DNA from: Oehlia diaphana
Lineage: Eukaryota > Glomeromycota > Glomeromycetes > Glomerales > Glomeraceae
Direction of reading: 5' to 3'
NCBI GenBank assembly: GCA_003833135.1
Contig: QZLH01000689.1
Span: forward strand, 27,667 to 67,832
DNA: 40,166 nucleotides
Shown in pieces: positions 31,389 through 40,166 of the stretch; within the stretch, counting starts at the first letter, position 1; every line of letters begins with the position of its first letter. Both the position numbers and the translations under genes were made by a program. Under the pieces are notes generated by a model. That model was not told the origin of the DNA. It saw only the letters and a program-made list of their open reading frames with translations, and did not search any database.

Positions 31389-31763
31389 CTTTAAGGGTAA
31401 AGTATATGTCAATCATTTTTAATATGTAAATTATTTTACTATAGGTTTGCCGATCATTTGTTTACATTTTAAATATACGACTGATACTAACAACCAATAA
31501 AATTCAAGATTGCCTAGTCGCAAAAATATATATGCCTAGTCGCAACTTCATTAGGTGTTTTTTAAAGATTTTTTTTATAAAAGAAGCTTTTTTAATTAAA
31601 AAATAAAAGTTCAAAATTGTGGCTTTCTAACGATATAAATTTTATCCATTTATGTTAAGTATTACAAAAGTTTATATTGTACAGAAAATAGTGTTACTAT
31701 GTAATAAGGAATTTGCCAAGTCGATCTATATGAAGTATTACGTGATAAGCTCTACCCTTAAAG
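31389..31763. mobile_element. Tc1/mariner-like MITE, 375 bp
   Basis: Ends CTTTAAGGGTA (31389-31399) and TACCCTTAAAG (31753-31763) are exact complements, flanked by TA on both sides, the usual target site of Tc1/mariner elements. Pairing continues imperfectly inward. The interior has a direct repeat GCCTAGTCGCAA (31514 and 31533) and no coding frame. Confidence 0.6.
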
Positions 31764-32482
31764 TAATTGCATTTATTTATTTTATTAATCACTCATCATT
31801 AATATCTTAGAATACAGTATGTCTAATAAATTAGATTTAAGTTAATAGATTGATTGATCTATTAAAAATTCATGACAAGTAATTGTAGAATTGTATTTAT
31901 ACATACGTGTATAAAATCAAAGCCATGGAAATCTTTACTTTGCTAATAACTAAGATTTTTTCAATAAAAGGTACGAGAGAAGTGGGAAAAGAGAAAAAAA
32001 AGAAAAGGGAATGTAAAAGTAAAGAGAAAAGGGAAGGGAAGGAAGAGGAAAGAACGAGCGAGAACGAAAGGTACGAAGGGAATTGAAAGGGCGAATGGAA
32101 AAGTTTTAAAAAAAGTTGATCAAACTGCGGATTATATCACGTGATAAAGGATACTTTTGCGCCACATGATTCGTTGACTCGGAAGTCAACAATTTATTGG
32201 AGAATTTAATTATTTTAGGAATTGAAACAAATATTAATGAACAAAAGCGTTTGAATTATATCACAAAATACCTTGTACAAGGCAATGTACAAGTATTGTA
32301 CAATATTAAGTAATGTTAGAAGTACAGTCATAGTAATAGAACTCTCGTAGGTAAAAGTCTTCAATTTATTAATGTTAAATCATAATTACAAACATTTTCT
32401 ATTAAATAATACATTATGTACTAGTTTATACTGTATTATGTTAAAATTAATTAAAATTTAAATTTGCTGAAACATATAGTAC
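31764..32482. other. Intergenic DNA with a purine tract
   Basis: 3' flank of F-box copy C. Contains ATCACGTGAT (32136-32145), GTTGACT/AGTCAAC (32173-32190) and repeated TTGTACAA palindromes (32271-32313). No gene. Confidence 0.4.
31969..32102. repeat. Near-homopurine tract of about 130 bp
   Basis: Runs of GA, GGGAA and AAAGG with very few pyrimidines on the plus strand. Such tracts can form triplexes and stall polymerases. No repeat unit of fixed length is evident. Confidence 0.75.
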
Positions 32483-33952
32483 TCATATCATAAAGTTCAT
32501 ATTTTCTATATTCATTATAGAAGGTTCATATCTAAAGGTTTTAATTACTCCATTATTTTTATATTTATTAATCAGTTTTTTATAATTATAATTTTCATAA
32601 ATAAGATTAGATGTAAGTATAGAAAGTGCAGGTCGATCTCTCCAATTTTCTAAGAAATTTTCCAAAACATCCAAGGAGAATTTAAAATCATTAAAAAATC
32701 TAAGTTCCCTTAAATTATTCGGTGCTGATTTAATTAATACTTTTAATAATTCTTCACCATTTTCTAAAATTATTTCTTCAGTTCCATATCTATAAATATT
32801 TGGTGTAATTAATAATAATGACTTTAAATTTTGACAAATTTTTAATAATTTTTCAAATTCTACGAAATGATCATTTGAAGGTGAAAATGCAAGTGATAGA
32901 TATTCAATCGAAGGACAATTTTCATAAATTTTACGAATGAAAATGAGGGAATCTTCATCAAAATCACCTCCACATTTTAAAAAATCACAAGGTTTTAATG
33001 AAACCTTTTTAAGATGACCTCCACTATTACCAATTATGATAGAAGCTTCATTTATTGTAATATAATCTATATTAAGAATTTCAAGATCATTATAAGCTAA
33101 CCTTTTCAATAGATTTTCATTAATAAAACTAAATTCATTAATTATTAAAGATTTAATTTTATGAAGTTTTGGTAATAACCTTTGAATTATTGTATAATCA
33201 AAATAATTAAAATATTGAAAAAATAATTTTAAATGATTGAGATGATCTGCCTTTTTTTCTAATTCAAGAAAAATTTCTTTACAAGGATTTACTCTAAAAT
33301 GATCTTCAGTCCATTCAAAATATTTTAAATTCTTCTGAACTTCAATTAATTTAGCAATTCCATAATTGGACTCTGAACTTAAATTAACAATTTCGATATT
33401 CTGTATACATTGACAAATATTTGCTAATTCATAAAAGTATGATGAATTTATTGATGTGTCACATTTTAATTCACAGAGTGATTCAAAACAAAGTCTGGAT
33501 TCTGGAAGATGAAATATTGTATGTTTAACTGATCTCATATCCAAATATTTAAATCTCAGACATTTTCTCATAAAAAGATTGTAAAATTCTTGTTGTAAAA
33601 GAAATTGATTATATTCTGAAAATGATCCAATAGAAATTACAGATTTCATAATATTTACATTAATACTTCTACAGAAAGATAAATAATCAAACAAAAGTGA
33701 TTGACATGAAACTGACGGTAATTGCTTCATTAGGGATTCTTTTATATCATCAGTTAAATAGGAAGAAATAATTGTAAATAAATAATTTTTTTTACTATAA
33801 TTAATATTATAACGCCAAGGATTCCTCCATAAAACTGGAATAACAGTTTCACACCAAAGTTTATTTACAATTAGACATGAAAAAAGGGATTTCGAATCAT
33901 CTTGTAAATCATCAAATATTAAGAAAAGAATATCTTTATTGAGTTTGGACAT
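32483..33952 (-). CDS. F-box-like protein, copy C
   Basis: Single-exon gene of 489 residues. The F-box-like segment reads LIFDDLQDDSKSLFSCLIVN then CETVIPVLWRNPWRYNINY. The leucine-rich solenoid keeps the order of copies A and B (IAKLIEVQKNLKYFEW, SGGHLKKVSLKP, IEYLSLAFSPS, LRELRFFNDF), but C is clearly more diverged. The frame is intact. Its CLIVNKLW and NPWRYNINY phrases are closest to the plus-strand pseudogene at 37.8-39.1 kb. Inferred role as for the other copies: SCF adaptor. Confidence 0.85.
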   Translation of the reverse strand: MSKLNKDILFLIFDDLQDDSKSLFSCLIVNKLWCETVIPVLWRNPWRYNINYSKKNYLFTIISSYLTDDIKESLMKQLPSVSCQSLLFDYLSFCRSINVNIMKSVISIGSFSEYNQFLLQQEFYNLFMRKCLRFKYLDMRSVKHTIFHLPESRLCFESLCELKCDTSINSSYFYELANICQCIQNIEIVNLSSESNYGIAKLIEVQKNLKYFEWTEDHFRVNPCKEIFLELEKKADHLNHLKLFFQYFNYFDYTIIQRLLPKLHKIKSLIINEFSFINENLLKRLAYNDLEILNIDYITINEASIIIGNSGGHLKKVSLKPCDFLKCGGDFDEDSLIFIRKIYENCPSIEYLSLAFSPSNDHFVEFEKLLKICQNLKSLLLITPNIYRYGTEEIILENGEELLKVLIKSAPNNLRELRFFNDFKFSLDVLENFLENWRDRPALSILTSNLIYENYNYKKLINKYKNNGVIKTFRYEPSIMNIENMNFMI

Positions 33953-34011
33953 TATTAAATAATAAATAAATTACGAAATAATGCTTAAAGATCTTTATCT
34001 TATAATTATGA

Positions 34012-34030
34012 TTTTTTTTTTAAAAAAAAA
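34012..34030 (-). promoter_or_regulatory. T10/A9 tract upstream of F-box copy C
   Basis: Lies 60-78 bases upstream of the ATG. A TTCCGGAATT dyad follows at 34079-34088 and a TGTACGACCATAATGA word at 34205, echoing in the same order the block upstream of copies A and B. Confidence 0.35.
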
Positions 34031-34676
34031 TAATTTTTTCACAATACCAGGTATTTAAATATTTAATTGTGAAGGATTTTCCGGAATTAAAAATTGACCA
34101 AATTAATTTAGGGCGGAGTATTAATTACGTGATAATCGTAATACATATGTCATTGTTTAAGGCTTGGAATTTTTTTTCGGTTAGTTTGTGATCCTTATTA
34201 ATTCTGTACGACCATAATGATAGTATTTTATCACAATTTTGTCAATCATTTGTCGATCATTTATTTGATGATATCACATAATATAATTATACAGGAAAAA
34301 AATTTTAACATATATGGCAAAAAATATAAAATAAATAATTTACTCTTGTATTTCCAAGATCTAAACAAAAAATTGGTTTCTTTTATTAAAAGTCCATTGA
34401 TAACAAATAAATAGCTAAATCTATATAAACAAAAAACCTGTATTATACGCCAAACCCTGTATTATTTTTTTTATTATATATTATAAAAGGAATGTTTGTG
34501 CAAAGTTTTAAGTTTCGGCCTTGCATATTCGGATCTGGTTGTCCGGTGATCGGCCGAAATTTCAAATTATCACATTAATAATATAGTATACAAAAAATAT
34601 TAAAATTATGTAATTAATTTGTGTAACAATTAAGGTGCCACACTTTTGATTTATTTTGTTATACTTTTAATTGTTT

Positions 34677-34949
34677 TTAATAATAAGAAAAATGTGATCG
34701 GCAAAGTGATACAAAGCATGCTACCATAATGATGATCAAATTAAGTATAGTTACGCCAAAAACTTTGTGCACCTTAATTTTTATGGCTATGATTGTTTTG
34801 TTATAAATAAATATTAGTATTAATAGAATTAGTTCCCGTATTAGTCTCAAAATATTTATAAATATTAATTTATAGTTTCGTAATTTTAAAATTATTAGTT
34901 CAAGATTTACAGTAGGTTCATAGTTTTTATTAGGTTGTACTACAGACAT
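34677..34949 (-). other. Unassigned 90-codon open frame
   Basis: Begins with ATG at 34949 (MSVVQPNKNYEPTVNLELII) and is rich in Ile/Leu. No recognised domain. Part of its 3' end coincides with the recurrent CCATAATGATGATCAAA word, which argues for repeat-derived sequence. Could be a small gene or a chance frame. Confidence 0.2.
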
Positions 34950-35822
34950 TAGCTACTTTAAAAAAAAAATATCTTTTATTAATAATAGAATAATTCTTAA
35001 CTATGATTAAGCAAAGGAGATAATAAAATTTACTAGCGAATAAATCACTAACGTTGACCAGCATTAACACGCTCTTTTTAACATAATTTTTTTCGTACAA
35101 TGACTTTATTTAGTGATATATATTAATGACAAATTGAACATCAAAAAGGAAATTTTTGAACAGATAACCTGGAAATGGAAAACCACGTTGGAAAATTATA
35201 TTATGGAAATACATAATTGGATTTATGGATACTGACATTTTTTGGCGGCCCTTATTTTTTATGTAAACATTTTGGTTAAACAAAAAAAATGGAAGGTAAT
35301 AACTCCTATTCTTTTATTTTTTGAGTCCCAAAGAATCAATAAAAAGTTTTGGACTTTTGGACAAACATTTTGAAAAGTACATCGGGAAATAAACCTTATG
35401 ACTCTAAATATTGTGAATATTTATACAATCAATTAATTACAGCTACTGAAAATACAATTTAGATATAAACTAACGGAAATTTAAATGGGCCAAAAGTGTT
35501 GAAAAAATTATGGAAAATTAAGTTATATCAACGTTTACAAAAATCGGAAAGGTAATACGAGATATAACTGTTAACTAATGAATAAAATAAAGATTATTCT
35601 GAAATTTATTAAATTCAATACATTTTTATTTGAGAAAATTGCATAAAGGAGTGAGACATATTTACTCATTCAAGAAAGTTTTCCAAGATTTTTTATAATT
35701 TTTTTTCGGGATCTTGGCACGTGATATAGCATGTGTAACAGTGCTTTTTTTCCAGGGTAGTTGTACTCCTTGTAATAAATTAGCCACACGATTGGATAAT
35801 TACTGTGATACTGTCATATGAC
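34950..35822. other. Intergenic DNA, no gene recognised
   Basis: Ordinary A+T-rich sequence; no frame or repeat with clear boundaries. Confidence 0.4.
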
Positions 35823-36249
35823 TAGGGATGGCAAAAAACATGTTTTAAACATGTTTTAAAACACTAAGCATTTTGCCAGCCTTTACTACTTTATACATAT
35901 TTGCAATAAAAATTTACTTTATCATATACTATATATTTAGAGTATAGCCAGACCGACCTTGTTGGGAATTTTATTTTTTGTAATAGCTTAGTGATACTAG
36001 CGATCCTCTACTATTCGTTAAATAAAATGTGCGCTAACTCTTAAAAACAAAAAAATTATATAATTTTAATCGATTAATTAAATCAATAACTACACTTTTG
36101 ACAGGTGTTTTACGTAACTTTTTCAAAGTGCTTACCACGAGAATTACGCAATAATCATGCCGATCAATGTTTTAAAACAAATAAAAAACGTTAAAAAACT
36201 GAATTTAATTGTTTTAAAACATCTTGTTTTAAATCACATGCCATTCCTA
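35823..36249. mobile_element. hAT-like MITE of a different subfamily, 427 bp
   Basis: Ends TAGGGATGGCA and (complement) TAGGAATGGCA share the terminal word of the kinase MITEs, but next to the ends it repeats TGTTTTAAAACA-type palindromes instead of CCGACC words. The flanks CATATGAC and CATACTGT do not match as an 8-bp duplication. TACTGT..ATGAC occurs on both sides with an offset, so the site is eroded or the ends are slightly off. Confidence 0.6.
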
Positions 36250-36399
36250 CATACTGTATGACCAAGTTCATATTATCATTTCGTGAATTTTCCTTACAAT
36301 TAAATAATTTCAATATTGGAATATTTTTTAAGAATTTCATTTTTATAAAATGACCAATCAATAAAGTTATTTTCTACATAATATTTGAAGAATTACAAG

Positions 36400-36910
36400 A
36401 TCCCATGCTCGATTCTTTCGTAAATAAACTTTGATGTGAAACTGTTATTCCAACCACTTTATGAAAGAATAGGCGTTATTGTTATTAGCTAATGTAATAA
36501 AATTATTTGTTTATTATTATTGCTTTCTATTTTAACAGAAGATATTAAGAAATTTTAATTAGCAAGACAAAGAATCTTATTACTTTTTATCATATTGTGA
36601 AATTATCAATATAAACGTTACAGTATAGTATAAGTATTACAATTTCTATTGGATTTTCTAAATCAATTTCTTTTGCAACCGGAACTGAAGTGTTTAGGTA
36701 CGAGGTCATTTAAATATTAAATCTTCTATTTCCGGAAGCTAAAACTCATTTTTAATCACTCTGTAAATTAGAATATAATACATCTGATATGGATTGGCAC
36801 GTTTTTTGTCAATATATATTTAGCGCTTATTATTATCCAATCGTCAACCTTATATTAATCGAAGTTTAGAGAAATTCAATGGATTGAAGGCTTTGAAGAT
36901 ATTGTTTATT
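36400..36910 (+). pseudogene. Very old F-box-family relic
   Basis: Scattered matches in order on the plus strand: VNKL-CETVIP (36419-36453), a piece matching LFDYLSFCKSININ (36580-36620), coding for QLKCLGTRS-like LDMRS (36690-36710), FPEAKTH (36730-36750), LARFLSIYI (36795-36825), and an IEIQRIEGFEDI-like piece (36860-36905). Frames are lost throughout. Confidence 0.5.
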
Positions 36911-37058
36911 TCACAGAAGATCTTTACAAAAAAAAATTTTCTTAAATTTAATTAGAAAAAACAAGTAGATATTCTAAACATTTAAAAATAACTTTTCAAT
37001 ATGTTGAATATTATGAGCACATAATTGCAAACTTACAAATCTTTGTAAACTAAAAATT

Positions 37059-37215
37059 AGAGTTGCGACCCATCAGAATTTCTGGATCTGGATCAAACCC
37101 AAATAAAAATAAAGTATTACCTGATCAACTCCATAACGGATATTATCCGTTTATATCCGTTTACTTTTTTATCAAATATGACTCGAGTAACATCCGGGTA
37201 TTACCCGGATAAAGA
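37059..37215. repeat. Dispersed repeat, left copy
   Basis: GAGTTGCGACCCATCAGAAT, TTCTGGATC, then CTCCATAACGGATATTATCC and ATCCGGGTATTACCCGGAT (37193-37211, palindromic). The first three words recur at 39897-39975 in the same order and spacing class. Confidence 0.65.
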
Positions 37216-37339
37216 TCAATTATTTTTCTCAATAACACATTAAGATATACTTATTGAAATTTATAAAACTTTTTTATTGTTTAAACTTTAAAAATTAAAA
37301 AAAAATCATAAAATAAGTGTTGCTAAAGCACACCTCTTA

Positions 37340-37475
37340 ATTCTGGCTGAAAGATATAATTTTGGTCAGATTTAACAAAAATTTCATTCGGCCAAAAATT
37401 AAAATCAATATAAACTTTAATTCTGGCCGGTAATAAAATTCTGGCCAGAGTTAACATCTTAATTCTGGCAAAATT
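37340..37475. repeat. Cluster of TTAATTCTGGC words
   Basis: AATTCTGGC(C/T) occurs four times (about 37340, 37422, 37438, 37462), with related GGCCAAAAATTAAAA inverted words. Looks like the inside of an unrecognised repeat. Confidence 0.5.
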
Positions 37476-37806
37476 TAATTTTTTGATTGGATCGGTTCAA
37501 AATGAGTCGACTCAAGTCAATTCTAGAACCGATTCTAATTTTATAAGATTCTGGATCCCCTAAATTTAAACCATAAAAACTGTACTGAGCCGGCTTCGCG
37601 TAATGAAACTATGTTAATGCTAGCGTAGATAAGCAAATCATTGTCGAAATGATAAATCCTATTGGTAGTACACCATTTGAAGTGATCATTATCTTAATTT
37701 GGTTAATTTGGCCGGAATTTAATTCCGATATTCATTTTAATTTTAATTGGACCTCGGTTTTTTACAATTGTCCGATTTCTTATTTTATTTTATTTTTTTT
37801 AATAAT
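37476..37806. other. Intergenic DNA upstream of the F-box pseudogene
   Basis: Contains GGCCGGAATTTAATTCCGAT (37710-37729), a dyad similar to the one upstream of the intact F-box genes, followed by a T-rich tract, suggesting that the promoter was copied together with the gene. Confidence 0.35.
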
Positions 37807-39096
37807 AGTCCAAACTTAATAAAGATATTCTTTTCTTATTATTTGTAGAATTTCAAAATGATTTTTTTCATGCTTAATTGTCAATAGACTTTTGTGTGAA
37901 ACTGTAATTCCAATTCTATGGAAGAATCCTTGGCGTTACAATATTAATTATAACAATAAAGTTATTAAAAATTCTTTAATATCATTTATAGATAAATAAA
38001 AAATAATAATTGCAAATAAATAAGTCAAAGAATTCAATTACCTACAATTTCATTCAAATCACTTTTATTTGATTATTTATCATTTTGTAAAAGTATTAAT
38101 ATAAATATTATAAATTTTATAATTTCTAATGGATCAACTTTAGCTTATAATAAGTTTCTTATACAACAAGAATTTTATAATCTTTTTATGAAAAAATGTT
38201 CAGAATTAAAATATTTGGATATGAAATCAATTGAACATATTGAACATCAAATATATTATTTTCCAAAAGCTAATACATACTTTGAATCATTAATTGAATT
38301 AGAATTTGATAAATCTATTGATCCTTTATAATTTTATGGATTAGCACGTTATTGTCAATATATACAAAGAGTTATAATTATTAATATAAAATCAAAGTCA
38401 AATTATGGAATTGCTAAATTAATTGAAATTCAAAAGAATTTAAAATATTTTGAAGATTTGATGATGATTATTTTGATCATTATACAGAATGTCCTTATAC
38501 AGAAATAATTCTTGAATTAGAAAAAAAAAGCGGATACAATGATCTTGAAATTCTTAATATAAATTATATTACATTGGAAGAAGCTTCTAAAATAATTGAA
38601 AATAGTGGAGGACATCTCAAACAAATTTTATTAAAATCTGTTGATTATTATGATGATTACTTTGATGAAAATAATATCAATTTTATTCGTAAAGTTTATA
38701 AATATAGTCCTTCAATTGAATATCTATCACTTGCATTTCCATCATATAATGATTATTAAACATTTGTAAAAATTTGAAATCATTATTATTTGTTATAAAA
38801 AATAGTAAATCTAGTTAGTTATGGAGAAGAATTATTAAAAGTATTGATTAAAGCAGCACCAATTAATTTAAGAGAAATTAGATTTTTTTAATGATTTAAA
38901 TTTTTCTTTGGAAGCCTTGGAAGAATTCTTAGAAAAATGAAGAGGTCAACCTGCAATTTCTATACTTACAACTGATTATATTTATGAAAGTGAAAATTAC
39001 AAAATATTGATTGATAAATATAAAAATGTTGAAATAATTAAAGATTTTATAATTGAAACTATAATGAATATAGAAAATATGGATTTTAAGATTTGA
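37807..39096 (+). pseudogene. F-box-family pseudogene
   Basis: Follows the intact F-box proteins end to end: KLNKDILFLLF (start codon gone, TAG where ATG is expected near 37806), CLIVNRLLCETVIPILWKNP, QEFYNLFMKKCSELKYLDMK, YYFPKANTYFESLIELEF, IAKLIEIQKNLKYFED, IIENSGGHLKQILLK, SPSIEYLSLAFPSYNDY and the end YIYESENYKILIDKYK. It carries several internal stops (for example TAA after SIDPL near 38328), frameshifts, a scrambled segment at 37970-38040, and loses part of the solenoid after 38530. It lies on the opposite strand to copies A-C. Confidence 0.85.
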
Positions 39097-39896
39097 AATT
39101 TATACGTCTAGTAAGTTGTAATATGTCGAGCAACATTATGACAAACATATTTTTTGTCGAATCATATATTATATGAAATGCGTCTGGAACGTCTGAAACA
39201 TTGAATTAAGTTTATCGAAATCTAAGTTTATTTGTTTAATTAAAGTATAGTTAAGTTTCTGTAGTTAACTATGAGTTTATATACGATATCTAGATATCTA
39301 AAGATGACACAATTGTACCAATAAGTTTAATTCGCTAAAAGGTCATCCAACTCTCTAAAGTTCATAAGTTTTCAAGATTAATTTGAATTATTTAAATTAA
39401 TATTTTATTTATAGTACAATTAAAAGACTTAAAGTATAAATACAAATACAGGTAATATTTTTAACCCGTTAAGTGAAAAAAATTTAAATAAATAAACAAC
39501 TATACAGATAAGTAAAATAGCATTACCGGTTATATAAAAGAATATAATAAGTGTTAAAATGAAAGGATACATCTTACTAATTTAAATCGCACTATAAAAT
39601 ATCATTACTTTCCGCTGATTAACTAACTAAATGTGACGTAATTATTTTATCCATGCTTTTAAGTAAAATAATTCTAGACATCCCCTTCATTTTCGTCAAG
39701 TGAAGTAATATAATGTAATCGTGAATAAAAACAAAAATAAATAAATAATTATACCTTGAAAAATGTGAAAAAATTTTAACAAACCCATAAACAATAAATT
39801 TTTGATTCAAAAATTTTCTTTTATTATTGACTATAATATTATTTAGAACGTAATCTTATATAGTAGATGATAGTAAGAAATATTTTACGTTCCGTA
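39097..39896. other. Intergenic DNA, no gene recognised
   Basis: Short minus-strand frames near 39619-39810 have no supporting features. GATATCTAGATATCTA at 39286-39301 is a small palindromic run. Confidence 0.4.
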
Positions 39897-39985
39897 GAGC
39901 TGCGACCTGTCAGAATTTCTGGATCCCTAAACAAAAACGTGTTACAGACTCCATAACGGGTATTACCCATTTTTACCCCACCCCA
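39897..39985. repeat. Dispersed repeat, right copy
   Basis: GAGCTGCGACCTGTCAGAAT, TTCTGGATC and CTCCATAACGGGTATTACCC match the copy at 37059 in order. The two copies bracket the F-box pseudogene at 37.8-39.1 kb in the same orientation. Confidence 0.65.
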
Positions 39986-40000
39986 GCCAAATGATCGACA

Positions 40001-40048
40001 TAGTTTATAAGCTGGAGTTTTGTGCACCAGATCCTAGCTTATAAACTA
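40001..40048. repeat. 13-bp inverted repeat TAGTTTATAAGCT/AGCTTATAAACTA
   Basis: Perfect 13-base arms around a 22-base loop. The right flank (40050-40166) is richer in G+C and unlike the rest of the end of the window; it may be the end of a repeat continuing outside. Confidence 0.7.
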
Positions 40049-40166
40049 CCCATGGGCATATACAGCCCACGGGCTCTGGTTGGTCTAAAAGTAAGGATAT
40101 TATTGTCCATAATAACGGACCATACTGGACCTCACCATCAAGGACATTATCATTCTCATATTGAGG

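Noticed and set aside
35815..36257. 8-bp target duplication for the third hAT-like MITE
   Set aside because: CATATGAC and CATACTGT do not match; only offset similarity is visible.

Overview
The window looks like nuclear DNA of an arbuscular mycorrhizal fungus, most likely Rhizophagus or another Glomeromycete. It is very A+T-rich. Genes carry short introns (about 55-85 bp, GT..AG). Its gene families match the expanded ones I know from Rhizophagus: F-box-like proteins beginning MSKLNKDIL, protein kinases with a CxxCxxxC leader, and large WD40-plus-ion-channel proteins. This assignment is by recognition; no database was searched.

Layout. (1) 1-5.4 kb: one eight-exon minus-strand gene for a WD40-like, TRP/polycystin-like channel of about 1,220 residues, with a probable one-base lesion at its 5' end. 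(2) 5.4-15.2 kb: gene-poor repeat land with degenerate tandem repeats, foldback elements sharing CCCTAYAAAAAAA ends, a nested hAT-like element, an F-box relic, a large cruciform and a dead Tc1/mariner transposase. (3) 15.4-21.3 kb: two close F-box paralogues (minus strand) with duplicated upstream regions, separated by a strange array of candidate microexons (24-70 nt) readable only on the minus strand. (4) 21.3-24.4 kb: several inverted-repeat elements. (5) 24.4-30.15 kb: a remarkable plus-strand kinase gene. An exon-plus-intron unit of about 480 bp is tandemly repeated so that up to eight CxxCxxxC plus kinase-N-lobe modules precede one complete kinase body. The gene is broken by frameshifts, a 113-bp insertion and two related hAT-type MITEs, each with a perfect 8-bp target duplication. 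(6) 30.15-40.17 kb: a Tc1-like MITE, a third F-box gene (minus), another hAT-like MITE, and a decayed F-box pseudogene plus an older relic on the plus strand.

There is no operon logic. The region behaves as an accessory, repeat-driven locus in which whole genes (F-box) and exon-intron units (kinase, microexon array) have been duplicated and then eroded by MITEs and indels. The strongest candidates for something new are the exon-level amplification of kinase N-lobe modules, the microexon array, and the foldback elements with constant ends and unrelated interiors.
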